64,000 nucleotides of DNA from positions 1-64,000 of the forward strand of contig NZ_FNZZ01000003.1 in the NCBI RefSeq assembly GCF_900109565.1. Direction: 5' to 3'. The number at the start of each line of letters is the position of its first letter. Position 1 is the stretch's first letter. Below the pieces are notes generated by a model. It worked only from the letters and a program-made list of their open reading frames with translations. It was not told where the DNA came from and did not search any database. The position numbers were made by a program, and so were the translations under genes. Of the stretch, positions 26,586 to 35,027 are shown piece after piece. Source of the stretch: Sphingomonas palmae (lineage in GTDB: Bacteria; Pseudomonadota; Alphaproteobacteria; Sphingomonadales; Sphingomonadaceae).

Positions 26586-28133
26586 TTACTTGATCTTCAC
26601 CGCGAGCAGCACGCCTGCGGTGCGCTGGCGCGTGATGCTGAGCAGCACCTGCGGGCGACCGGCCGCCTTTGCCGCCGCGACGCCGCGCGCGAGGTCGGCG
26701 CTGGTGCGGACCGGCGCGGAGTTGATCGACGAAATCACGTCGCCGCGCTTCAGCTTCTGCGCCGCGTCCGACGAGGGATCGACCGAGGCGATCACAACGC
26801 CTTGAACAGTCGAATCAACGCCGATCGAGCGCGCGATCTGCGGCGTGAGCGGCTGGACCGTTACACCGAGCGCGCTTGACGCAGGCGCAACCGCGCTGTC
26901 GCCATCGGGAATGCCGTCGTTATCGTCATCGTCGCCCGCACCGGTCAAAGCGGCGAGCTGGTCGTCGGCGGGACGCACCGTAACGGTCGCGTTGAGCGTC
27001 GTCGGCTTGCCGTCGCGGATCACGTCGAGGCGAGTCGAACTGCCCGGCGCGGTGTTGGCGACGAGGTAAGACAAGGTCTTGTCGGGGGTGACCGGCGTGC
27101 CGCCGACCGCGGTAACGACGTCACCCGAACGCAGCCCCGCCTTCGCACCCGGGCCACCCGGCTCGACGCGGCCGATGATCTCGCCCTGATTCTTCTTGAG
27201 GCCGAGTGCGGCGGCAATGTCGTCGGTGACCGGCTGGATCGTGACGCCGAGATAGCCGCGCTTGATCGACTGGCCCTTCATCAGCGTGTCGATGATCGGC
27301 TTCGCCTCGGTCGCGGGGATCGCGAAGCCGATCCCGATATTGCCGCCCGACTGCGAGTAGATCTGGCTGTTGATGCCGATGACGTTGCCGTTCATGTCGA
27401 ACATCGGGCCACCGGAATTGCCCTGATTGATCGCGGCGTCGGTCTGGATGAAGCTGTCGAATGGGCCTGTCTGTCCGGTCGAGCGGTGTACCGCCGAGAT
27501 GATGCCCGCCGTCACGGTGCCGCCGAGACCGAACGGCTGGCCGATCGCGACGACCCAGTCGCCGACCCGCGCGGCGGTCGAGTTGCCAAAGCGGACGAAC
27601 GGCAGCGCGGTCGGCGAAGTGATCTTGAGCAGCGCCAGATCCGAGGTCGGGTCGCGGCCGATCAGCTTGGCGGTATATTCCTTGCGGTCCTGCAGCGTGA
27701 CCTTGATGGACTCAACCGTCGCGCCGCGGCCAGCGGGCGCGATCACGTGGTTGTTGGTCACGACATAACCGTCGGACGAGATCAGGAAGCCCGAGCCGAG
27801 CGACTGACCCTCGCGCGTAACCGGCGCGCCGCCCTGTCCACCGCCGCCGAACTGGCCGAACAGGTCACCGAACGGCGTGCCGGCGAACGGGTTCGCCTGC
27901 TGCTGCACCGTCACCTTCTGCGTGGTGGAGATGTTGACCACCGCGGGCTGAAGCTTCGCGACCATGTCGGCGAAGCTCATCGGGGCGCCGGCGCGCGGGG
28001 CCTGCGCGCTGATCGCGCCGGGCTCGTTCTGCGCGGTCTGCGCGGTTGCGGGGTTCTGCAAGGTCAGCGACGCCGCCGTCCCGCCAAGGAGGAGCGCGCC
28101 GGTGAGGGCGTAGGCGTAACGCACTTTCTTCAT
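26586..28133 (-). CDS. Do-family periplasmic serine protease (DegP/HtrA-like)
   Basis: 515 residues from MKKVRYAYALTGALLLGG; a signal segment (about 5-25) exports it. The trypsin-like domain has the full triad: His in VVTNNHVIAP, Asp in SDLALLKI, Ser in NQGNSGGPMFD. Two PDZ domains follow (GYLGVTIQPVTDD and SALGVTVQPLTPQ mark their starts), with an acidic linker DDDDNDGIPDGDS between. It degrades or refolds misfolded envelope proteins. An in-frame ATG at 28151 is possible; neither start has an ideal Shine-Dalgarno site. It follows hflKC on the same strand, a common proteobacterial grouping, and ends at a strong terminator. Confidence 0.93.
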   Translation of the reverse strand: MKKVRYAYALTGALLLGGTAASLTLQNPATAQTAQNEPGAISAQAPRAGAPMSFADMVAKLQPAVVNISTTQKVTVQQQANPFAGTPFGDLFGQFGGGGQGGAPVTREGQSLGSGFLISSDGYVVTNNHVIAPAGRGATVESIKVTLQDRKEYTAKLIGRDPTSDLALLKITSPTALPFVRFGNSTAARVGDWVVAIGQPFGLGGTVTAGIISAVHRSTGQTGPFDSFIQTDAAINQGNSGGPMFDMNGNVIGINSQIYSQSGGNIGIGFAIPATEAKPIIDTLMKGQSIKRGYLGVTIQPVTDDIAAALGLKKNQGEIIGRVEPGGPGAKAGLRSGDVVTAVGGTPVTPDKTLSYLVANTAPGSSTRLDVIRDGKPTTLNATVTVRPADDQLAALTGAGDDDDNDGIPDGDSAVAPASSALGVTVQPLTPQIARSIGVDSTVQGVVIASVDPSSDAAQKLKRGDVISSINSAPVRTSADLARGVAAAKAAGRPQVLLSITRQRTAGVLLAVKIK

Positions 28134-28290
28134 GTCCTCTCGATCACCCATCTACAAAAAGGGAGAAAAATTCCGTCCAATCATGCCGGGCATGCGATGA
28201 ACGGGGTTTGAATATGAACGCTTCGCAACGCCGGTCGACCCGCATCGGGCCCGAGCGGCGGTTGTTTTCTCCCCAAGAGACCCGTTCGCG

Positions 28291-29169
28291 TCACCGCGAC
28301 GCGCGCCCTTCGAACTCGCGCAGGTAGGAATTGCCCGGGCTCATGATGATGTTGGTCGAACCTTCGGGCTTGGGGCCGCCGTCGGCACCGAAGGTGTGGC
28401 GGTACGACTGCATCGCGCGGTAGAAGTCGTAGAAGCTCGCATCCTTGCTGAACGCATCGGCGTAGATGCGCGCCGCGTTGGCGTCAGCCTCTGCGCGAAC
28501 GATCTGCGCCTGCTTCTGCCCTTGCGCCCGGATCGTGTTCGCCTCCTGCTGCCGCGCGGTACGCATCCGTTGCAGCGCGCTTTCGAGCGGACTGCCGTCG
28601 GGCAGGTCGGCGTGCTTGATCCGCACGTCGACGATCTCGACGCCGTACTGGCGCGCGTCGCGCTGGAGCGAGTTCTGGATCGCGTCCATCACGCGGCCAC
28701 GCTCGGGGCTGAGCAGGAGCGAGAAGGGCACCTTGCCGAGTTCGTTCCTGAGCGCCGTGCCGAGCAGCGGGCGCAGCTGATCGGCCACGCGCTCCTCGGT
28801 GTTCGAGGTGCTGCCCGTCGAGGTCACCGCGCGCAGCGGATCGACGATGCGGAAGCGCGCGAAAGCGTCGACGTTGAGGCGCAGCTGATCGGTCGACAGC
28901 ACCAACGTGTTGTCGAGATCGGCGTCGAGCACGCGCTTGTCGAGCCAGACGATGTTGTCGATCAACGGAATACGCGCGATCAGGCCCGCGCCCGATCCGC
29001 CGATCGTCTGTCCGCGCTGCCACTGGTTGACGACGCGCTGCGGGTTGTTGAGCCGGAGCACGACCGCCTGCTGCGTTTCGGGCACGATCGCGAAGGTCAT
29101 CGCGGCGACGATCACCGCGGCGAGCACCGCGAACATCGCAGCGATCGGATGCTGGAGCAGGCGCGGCAT
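28291..29169 (-). CDS. hflC: FtsH protease modulator subunit HflC
   Basis: 292 residues: one N-terminal TM segment (PIAAMFAVLAAVIVAAMTFA), then an SPFH/prohibitin domain (about 25-200) with VVLRLNNPQRVVNQWQRG and DVRIKHADLPDG, and a coiled-coil tail (RMRTARQQEANTIRAQGQKQ) typical of HflC. With HflK it forms a large periplasmic cage around FtsH and controls membrane-protein turnover. The ATG shares one base with the hflK stop (TGATG), so translation is coupled. Downstream lies the DegP-like protease. Confidence 0.95.
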   Translation of the reverse strand: MPRLLQHPIAAMFAVLAAVIVAAMTFAIVPETQQAVVLRLNNPQRVVNQWQRGQTIGGSGAGLIARIPLIDNIVWLDKRVLDADLDNTLVLSTDQLRLNVDAFARFRIVDPLRAVTSTGSTSNTEERVADQLRPLLGTALRNELGKVPFSLLLSPERGRVMDAIQNSLQRDARQYGVEIVDVRIKHADLPDGSPLESALQRMRTARQQEANTIRAQGQKQAQIVRAEADANAARIYADAFSKDASFYDFYRAMQSYRHTFGADGGPKPEGSTNIIMSPGNSYLREFEGRASR

Positions 29170-30308
29170 CAGCGTGCTCCCTCCTGCGGGGCGGCAGGGG
29201 TGGCGGTCGTCGCTTCCTCGCCCGGCTCGCGCAGCCGCTTGGCACGGTCGAGCGGCAGGTACGGGGTCACGCCGTTCGGCTCCACGATCGTCTTGTCGGT
29301 ATTGGCCAGCACGGCCTCCATCGTCTCGTAATACATGCGGCGGCGCGTGACCTCGGGCGCGAGGCGATATTGTTCGTACACCTTGTCGAAGGCCGCGGCC
29401 TCACCCTGCGCGCGCGCGATCACCTGCTGCGCGTAGGAGCGCGCGTTGTTGAGGTTGCCGACCGCTTCCTGCTGCGCGGCGGTGACCGCGTTGAAATCGT
29501 CGATCAGGCTGGCGGGGGCGGAAGCCTGCTTGATCGACACGCCCTGGATGCGGACGCCGGCCTGATAGCTGTCGAGGATCTCCTGCATCGCCTGCGTCAC
29601 GCGCGCCTCGATCTCGGTCCGGCCCGCGCCGATCGCCTGTTCGAGCGTGGTGGTGGCGAGGACGGCGCGCATCGCGCTCTCCGCGGTGGCGCGAACGGTT
29701 TCCTGCGGGTCCTTGATCTCGAACACGTAGTTGCGCGGGTCGGACACGCGCCAGCGCACGGTATAGGCGAGGTCGATGATGTTCTGATCGCCGGTCAGGA
29801 CGTTCTCCCCGCCTTCACGCGGGAATTCGTCGGTCCGGACCTGCTCGACATCGACCTTGGTCACGCGCGTGAAGGGCGCGGGCAGCGTCACGCGGATGCC
29901 GGGCTCGAGCATCCCCGAGTAGCGGCCGAAGAAGGTGACGACGCCGCGCTGCTGCGGCCCGATCTGGTGGAACGAGGTGAACAGGATCCACACCGCGACC
30001 AGCAGCGCGACGCCGATCAGCCACAGCGCGCGCGGGTTGGCGCCGATCGGCAGATTGGGACCGGAGCCGCCTCCGCTGCCGCCGCCCGAGCCGCGGGCAC
30101 GCTTGAGGAATTCATCGAGCGCGGTCGGCTTGTTGCCGCCAGCGCGATTGCCGCCGCCGGGCGGGACCGACCAGGGATTGCGCGGGCCGCTCTTGTCGCC
30201 ACCGGCGTCGTTGCCGCCGCCACTACCATTTCCCCACGGGCCATTGTTCTCGGCAGACAGGATGTACGGGCGGCGAAGGCGCCGGAACAGGCGCTGCAAG
30301 GTCGTCAT
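29169..30308 (-). CDS. hflK: FtsH protease modulator subunit HflK
   Basis: 379 residues from MTTLQRLFRRLRRPYILSA. A Gly/Asn-rich cytoplasmic stretch (about 20-70, GGGNDAGGDKSG) typical of HflK precedes one TM segment (LWLIGVALLVAVWILFTSF), followed by an SPFH domain (GPQQRGVVTFFGRYSG, VRWRVSDPRNYVF) and a C-terminal coiled coil. Partner of HflC in the FtsH complex. The first gene of the hflK-hflC-protease group; divergent from apbC with a 73-base gap. The frame's extra N-terminal codons to 30461 are not HflK-like. Confidence 0.95.
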   Translation of the reverse strand: MTTLQRLFRRLRRPYILSAENNGPWGNGSGGGNDAGGDKSGPRNPWSVPPGGGNRAGGNKPTALDEFLKRARGSGGGSGGGSGPNLPIGANPRALWLIGVALLVAVWILFTSFHQIGPQQRGVVTFFGRYSGMLEPGIRVTLPAPFTRVTKVDVEQVRTDEFPREGGENVLTGDQNIIDLAYTVRWRVSDPRNYVFEIKDPQETVRATAESAMRAVLATTTLEQAIGAGRTEIEARVTQAMQEILDSYQAGVRIQGVSIKQASAPASLIDDFNAVTAAQQEAVGNLNNARSYAQQVIARAQGEAAAFDKVYEQYRLAPEVTRRRMYYETMEAVLANTDKTIVEPNGVTPYLPLDRAKRLREPGEEATTATPAAPQEGAR

Positions 30309-30381
30309 GACATTCTTTATAGGAGCCGCGCGCGCGAAAAACAGTGGCAAGCGGCCACGGCGGGCGTAACGCCTCGTTGCT

Positions 30382-31326
30382 ATGGACGCAGAACAGGTAA
30401 AAGGCGCGGTTGCCGCGGTGGCGGGCACGCGCGCGACGGTCAGGATCGACGGCCAGCGCATCGGCGTGGTGGTGGACGCGAGCGGGCTCGATCAGCAGGC
30501 ACGCGATGCGCTGGAGGCGAGCGTGCGGATGGCGGCGAGCGTGCCGGGCGCGGAGGTGCGCGTCGTCGTCACCGCCGAGCGACCGACACGGCGGCTGATC
30601 GCGGTGGCGAGCGGGAAGGGCGGGGTCGGCAAGTCGACGCTGTCGGCGAACCTCGCGATCGCGCTGGCAAGGGGAGGGCGGCGCGTCGGCCTCGTCGACG
30701 CCGACATCTACGGGCCATCGCAGCCGCGGCTGATGGGGGTGGAGGGGACGCGGCCCGAAGCGCGCGACAAGGTGCTGATGCCGGTCGCGACGCCGTACGG
30801 CGTGCCGCTGTTGTCGATGGGGCAATTGGTCGAGCCGGGCCGCGCGCTGGCGTGGCGCGGGCCGATGACGGCGGGGGCGCTAGGCCAGATGGTCGATGCC
30901 GAATGGGGCATCGCCGATACGCTGGTGGTCGACCTGCCGCCGGGCACGGGCGACGTGCAGCTGACGATGGTGCAGAAGCATCGCCCGGCGGGTGCGGTGA
31001 TCGTGTCGACGCCGCAGGACCTGGCGCTGATCGATGCGCGCCGCGCGATCGACCTGTTCGACAAGGCGGGGGTGCCGGTGATCGGGCTCGTCGAGAACAT
31101 GGCGGGCTACGCCTGCCCGCATTGCGGCGAGGTGTCCGACCCGTTCGGGCGCGGCGGCGCGGAGGCAGCGGCGGCGGAGGCGGGCATTCCGTTCCTGGGC
31201 CGCGTGCCGCTCGACATCGCGATCCGCACCGCGTCGGACGCGGGGCAACCGCCCGCGGCGCAGGACGACGACCGCGTCTTCGCGGGTATCGCGGCGCAGG
31301 TGGCGGCGTGGATGGCGCGCAACTGA
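30382..31326 (+). CDS. apbC: Mrp/ApbC family iron-sulfur carrier ATPase
   Basis: 314 residues. A short N-terminal MIP18-like remnant (about 1-60) is followed by the Mrp/NBP35 ATPase domain with deviant Walker A SGKGGVGKSTLSANLA (about 74), the switch DADIYGPSQPRLMG, PGTGDVQLT, and the cluster-binding CPHCG motif (in YACPHCGEVSD). It holds and transfers [4Fe-4S] clusters to apoproteins. The N-terminal domain looks shorter and less conserved than in full-length ApbC. A CoA-binding protein follows 40 bases later on the same strand. Confidence 0.93.
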   Translation: MDAEQVKGAVAAVAGTRATVRIDGQRIGVVVDASGLDQQARDALEASVRMAASVPGAEVRVVVTAERPTRRLIAVASGKGGVGKSTLSANLAIALARGGRRVGLVDADIYGPSQPRLMGVEGTRPEARDKVLMPVATPYGVPLLSMGQLVEPGRALAWRGPMTAGALGQMVDAEWGIADTLVVDLPPGTGDVQLTMVQKHRPAGAVIVSTPQDLALIDARRAIDLFDKAGVPVIGLVENMAGYACPHCGEVSDPFGRGGAEAAAAEAGIPFLGRVPLDIAIRTASDAGQPPAAQDDDRVFAGIAAQVAAWMARN

Positions 31327-31366
31327 CCGCGGGGGCGGGGCGTTCCCTTGCCGAAGGAGTTCGCCC

Positions 31367-31798
31367 ATGCCGCTGACGAGTGACGCCGAGATCAAGGCCC
31401 TGCTGAAGGAAACGCGCACGATCGCGGTGGTCGGCGCGTCCGATCGCCCCGACCGGCCGTCGTTCCGCGTCATGAAGACGCTGCAGGACCACGGTTACCG
31501 CACGATCCCGGTCAACCCGCAGATCACCGGCGAGCATGTCCACGGCGAGTTCGTGTTCCGCGAGCTGGGGCAATTGGGCGACCCGATCGACATGGTCGAC
31601 GTGTTCCGCCGCTCCGACGCGGTCGGCGCGGTGGTGGACGAGGCGATCGCGATCGGGGCCAAGTCGATCTGGATGCAATTGGGCGTGATCGACGAGGCCG
31701 CGGCGGCGCGTGCCGAAGCGGCGGGATTGAAGGTAGTGATGGATCGCTGCCCCGCGATCGACATTCCGCGGCTGGGCGTGGCGCGGATCGAGGGATGA
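31367..31798 (+). CDS. CoA-binding domain protein (YccU-like)
   Basis: 143 residues of the succinyl-CoA synthetase-like CoA-binding Rossmann fold, without the ligase parts. Motifs: AVVGASDRPDRPSFRVMK at the first beta-alpha turn, VNPQITGEHVHGE, DMVDVFRRSDAVG and SIWMQLGVID, then MDRCPAIDIPRL. AAGGAG lies 8 bases before the ATG. Function unknown in the family, though CoA or nucleotide sensing is plausible. Probably in one unit with apbC. Confidence 0.88.
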   Translation: MPLTSDAEIKALLKETRTIAVVGASDRPDRPSFRVMKTLQDHGYRTIPVNPQITGEHVHGEFVFRELGQLGDPIDMVDVFRRSDAVGAVVDEAIAIGAKSIWMQLGVIDEAAAARAEAAGLKVVMDRCPAIDIPRLGVARIEG

Positions 31799-31870
31799 CA
31801 GGGACGGGGTGATGCTTTTCCTTCCACCCCCACTTGCCGGATCGGGCGCGGCGGCGCATCCTCCCGCCTC

Positions 31871-32206
31871 ATGATCCCGCTGCTGCTGCTGCTCGCCGGT
31901 GCCGATGACGCGATGGAAACCTATCGCGCCCGCACCGCAGCGGAGCATCGCTGCGTCGTGTCGCCGAACGCGACCGACATCACCGTGTGCGGGAAGCGGC
32001 AGGCGGATCGCTTCCGCGTGCCGTTCGTCGGCGGCGCGAACGGTAACCGTACCGACGACGTGCCGTACGAGCGCGAGGCGCTGCTCCACCGGACCAACCC
32101 GATCCAGGACCTGAGCCCGTTCCTGGTCGGCGGCGGGATGGCGGGGGTGAGCGTCAGCACGCGGGGCGGCGTCGGTGGGTACAAGGCGCGCGAGCCCGCG
32201 AAATAG
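31871..32206 (+). CDS. Small secreted protein, relative of the 20815 protein
   Basis: 111 residues with a short hydrophobic start (MIPLLLLLAGADD). The motif HRCVVSPNATDITVCGKRQ then a basic/Phe-rich RFRVPFVGG parallels CTRHQGDDIVVCANA in the protein at 20815. A Gly/Val/Arg-rich tail follows (GGGMAGVSVSTRGGVGG). It looks like an exported protein with one disulfide. No enzyme motif. Start at the first ATG. Confidence 0.55.
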   Translation: MIPLLLLLAGADDAMETYRARTAAEHRCVVSPNATDITVCGKRQADRFRVPFVGGANGNRTDDVPYEREALLHRTNPIQDLSPFLVGGGMAGVSVSTRGGVGGYKAREPAK

Positions 32207-32565
32207 CGGGGCGGGTGGCGATCAGGACCGAGTGGCGCGCCGTCCTTGCACCGACGAGCGACTCGATCTCGCGTGGTGCTCGTCGGGGAGCAGTGCTCGC
32301 GTTCGCGGCGTGCTGGGCGGACGGTCGGCTGACTCTCCTGCTTTAGTTTAAAAGCGAAATGCCGGATCACGTCCGGGGTGACGATGGCGGTCGTGGCGAC
32401 GGCGAGATGCTGCTCGGCGAGGGAGCTGTCCGGTCGACGAATCGGCTAGCGCGCTGATCCGACGGCTGGGGCAACATGCGTCGGTGAACCGTCGACAGTC
32501 GCGTCACTGACCCTTTCGCGAGCGGTCGCATCTGTTACGATCGCGCGCAAACAAGGGGGTTGCCA
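32207..32565. other. Intergenic region upstream of the APC permease
   Basis: 359 bases with no gene supported. It includes the short sequence ATGCCGGATCACGTCCGG (32358-32375), a CCGGA/TCCGG mini-hairpin of the kind often scattered between sphingomonad genes. The right end supplies AAGGGGG as ribosome site for the permease. No promoter pair could be named with confidence. Confidence 0.45.
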
Positions 32566-33969
32566 GTGTCCAGTCTTTTCCGCCGCAAGCCGATGGCGCC
32601 GCCCGAGGCGGACGCGAACGGTCACGTGCTCGCGCGCACCTTGTCGTGGCCGCACCTGGTCGCGCTGGGCGTCGGCGCGATCGTCGGTACGGGCATCCTG
32701 ACGCTGATTGGGGTCGGTGCCGATCGCGCAGGGCCTTCGGTGATCCTGAGCTTCGTGATCGCGGGCGCGATCTGTTCCTGCGCGGCGCTCGCCTACGCCG
32801 AAATGGCGACGATGATCCCGACCTCGGGCAGCGCCTACACCTACAGCTACGTCGTGCTGGGCGAGGTGATCGCCTGGGTGATCGGCTGGTCGCTGATCCT
32901 CGAATATTCGCTGGTGGTGTCGACGGTCGCGGTCGGTTGGTCGGGCTACGCCGCGCCATTGCTGACGCCGTTCGGCTTTCCGGCGACGCTGACGCAGGGG
33001 CCGGAGTTGGGCGGGCTGGTCAACGTGCCCGCCATCTTCATCATCGCGGTGGTGGCAGCACTGCTGAGTTTCGGTACCAAGGAGAGCGCGACGCTGAACG
33101 CGGTGCTGGTGGTGGTCAAGCTGATCGCACTCGCCGTGTTCGTCGCGGTCGCGTTGCCGCATTTCGACGCTGCCAACTTCCACCCGTTCACGCCGTTCGG
33201 ATTCGCCAAGTCGGTGTCGCCCGACGGGGTCGAGCGCGGGGTGATGGCGGCGGCGGCGATCATCTTCTTCGCCTTTTACGGGTTCGACGCGATCTCGACC
33301 GCGGCGGAGGAAACGAAGAACCCGGGGCGCGACCTGGCGATCGGGATCGTCGGGTCGATGGTCGCGTGTGTCGCGATCTACATGCTGGTCGCGGTCGCCG
33401 CAGTCGGCGCACTGTCGTTCACGCGCTTCGCCGACTCGCCCGAGCCGCTGGCGCTGATCCTGCGCGGGATCGGGCGACCGGGGTTCGCGACCTTCCTGGC
33501 GGTGAGCGCGGTGATCGCGTTGCCGACGGTGCTGCTCGGCTTCCTGTTCGGGCAGAGCCGCATCTTCTTCGTGATGGCGCGCGACGGGTTGTTGCCGCAA
33601 GCGCTCGCCAAGGTGTCGTCGCGCGGCACGCCGGTCAGGATCACGGTGATGACTGCGGTGCTGGTGTCGGTGATCGCCGGCGTGATGCCGATCGACGCGA
33701 TCGCCGCGCTGGCGAATGCGGGAACGCTGGCGGCGTTCACCGCGGTCTGCGTCGCGATGCTGGTGATGCGCAGGCGGGCGCCCGAGGCACCGCGCACGTT
33801 CCGCGCGCCGGCGGCGTGGCCGGTTGGGATCATCGGGGTGCTCGGGTGCGTCTATCTGTTCTTCAGCCTGCCGAGCCGAACGCAGCTGTACTTCGTTTTG
33901 TGGAACGCCGCCGGGCTGCTGCTGTATTTCGCCTGGGGCCGTCGCCGCGCGAGTGCGATGCTGGGGTGA
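32566..33969 (+). CDS. APC-family amino acid permease
   Basis: 467 residues with about 12 TM segments. TM1 holds the unwound Gly-rich motif GVGAIVGTGILTLIG typical of the amino acid-polyamine-organocation superfamily, nearest to cationic amino acid transporters of the CAT/YfnA group; GSAYTYSYVVLGE and FFAFYGFDAISTAAEETKNPGRD are further CAT-like signatures (the last quoted in part as FYGFDAISTAAEE). The GTG at 32566 is chosen because AAGGGGG lies 6 bases before it; the TTG at 32560 is closer to that site. Imports an unidentified amino acid. Confidence 0.9.
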   Translation: MSSLFRRKPMAPPEADANGHVLARTLSWPHLVALGVGAIVGTGILTLIGVGADRAGPSVILSFVIAGAICSCAALAYAEMATMIPTSGSAYTYSYVVLGEVIAWVIGWSLILEYSLVVSTVAVGWSGYAAPLLTPFGFPATLTQGPELGGLVNVPAIFIIAVVAALLSFGTKESATLNAVLVVVKLIALAVFVAVALPHFDAANFHPFTPFGFAKSVSPDGVERGVMAAAAIIFFAFYGFDAISTAAEETKNPGRDLAIGIVGSMVACVAIYMLVAVAAVGALSFTRFADSPEPLALILRGIGRPGFATFLAVSAVIALPTVLLGFLFGQSRIFFVMARDGLLPQALAKVSSRGTPVRITVMTAVLVSVIAGVMPIDAIAALANAGTLAAFTAVCVAMLVMRRRAPEAPRTFRAPAAWPVGIIGVLGCVYLFFSLPSRTQLYFVLWNAAGLLLYFAWGRRRASAMLG

Positions 33970-34585
33970 GAAAAGCGTTCAAACGGTCGGATCAGCCCAT
34001 TCACGTTCGTGCGACCCGTCGTGATTGGCCGTCTCCGCTTTGGTCAGGGTGCCGAGCGACCCGGCTCGCGGCTCGCAGTGATGCGCTTAAGACGACCATG
34101 CCAAGTTAAGTTGAAGGCCTAGCGGACCGCAGAGACTTCCATGTCTGAGTACGGCGGGTGATCGTAGATCCACCATGCCACCTTTTACGGTTTCCTTCCG
34201 CGGCGAGCCGTCGGAATGGTCAAGTGCTAGCGCGCAACCAAGCGTGAGGCAGCTGCATGGTGCGTTGATCTCTGCCGAGCGCCAGGCGGCCCATTGCGCG
34301 GCAGCGATCGTTTGTCGGAGTAGAAGGAGAGGGTGGTGTCGCGGTCGCCTCTGAAACCAAGGCGCTGGTAGAGCGACTGCCGATCACCCCTGGATTCGTG
34401 CTGTCAGCAGCAGTCGTCATCCTTGACCGCCACTTGTTCGAACGCATCCGATCCCGCTCCGGACGTTTCAACCAGCCTCTCACGCGTCGGATTTCACCGC
34501 GCGGCCACAATCAAGAGCAACGTCGTGCGTGGTTACGGCTCACCCAAATCAGCGACGTCGGATCGTCGACCCGCCGCCGCACACG
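33970..34585. other. Gene-poor stretch with a broken acetyltransferase remnant
   Basis: 616 bases between the permease and the 34586 protein, without an intact gene. Apart from the GNAT-like remnant (34227-34403) only short frames with poor codon bias are seen. Confidence 0.5.
34227..34403 (-). pseudogene. Remnant of a GNAT acetyltransferase C-terminus
   Basis: The minus-strand frame reads RQSLYQRLGFRGDRDTTLSF, which is the usual end of a GNAT acetyltransferase (ARxLYExxGF). It is preceded in frame by a stop and there is no recognisable acetyl-CoA-binding RGxGxA segment upstream, so only the last part of the gene is left. Short length makes chance resemblance possible. Confidence 0.35.
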
Positions 34586-34981
34586 TCACCGTCGCTTCGG
34601 CTGACCCGCCGCTGCGCCGCCCGACAGGTCCGGATTCTCTCCCGTGCTGTCCTCGTCGAAGCCTTCGCCCGCATTGCCGCCGCCGGCACCGCTGCCGCTA
34701 CCGTGCACCTCGCCGGTTGCAGGGTCGAACGAGGCGCGCTGGCCGTTGTCGGGCGGGACCGGCGCGGAGTCGGCCACGCGCTCGCCCGGGCGTGCCGCGA
34801 CCGTGCCCGATGGCGCCTTCGCGCCCATCGCGCGCTCGTCCTCCGAGCTATAGCCTTCGCCGGTATAGCCCGAAGCGCGGTTGAACGGCGCCGGCTGATG
34901 CGACCGCTCGGGATCGACGCCGGGGTGATCGAACGCGGCGTCGGCGCGCCGCTCGTCGGTGTTGCGCATCTTGTCGTCCAT
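34586..34981 (-). CDS. Small hydrophilic, probably disordered protein
   Basis: 131 residues from MDDKMRNTDERRADAAFDHPG. Charged and Gly/Ser/Pro-rich without hydrophobic segments; blocks include YTGEGYSSEDERAMG and SGSGAGGGNAGEGFDEDSTG. It resembles the other small charged proteins in the window in composition, though not in sequence. No known domain. The start lies after TTCGGGGTTG; an upstream in-frame ATG at 34996 is an alternative. Confidence 0.6.
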   Translation of the reverse strand: MDDKMRNTDERRADAAFDHPGVDPERSHQPAPFNRASGYTGEGYSSEDERAMGAKAPSGTVAARPGERVADSAPVPPDNGQRASFDPATGEVHGSGSGAGGGNAGEGFDEDSTGENPDLSGGAAAGQPKRR

Positions 34982-35027
34982 CAACCCCGAACGCACGACT
35001 TGGGCGGCACGATCCCCGGGTTTCGCC

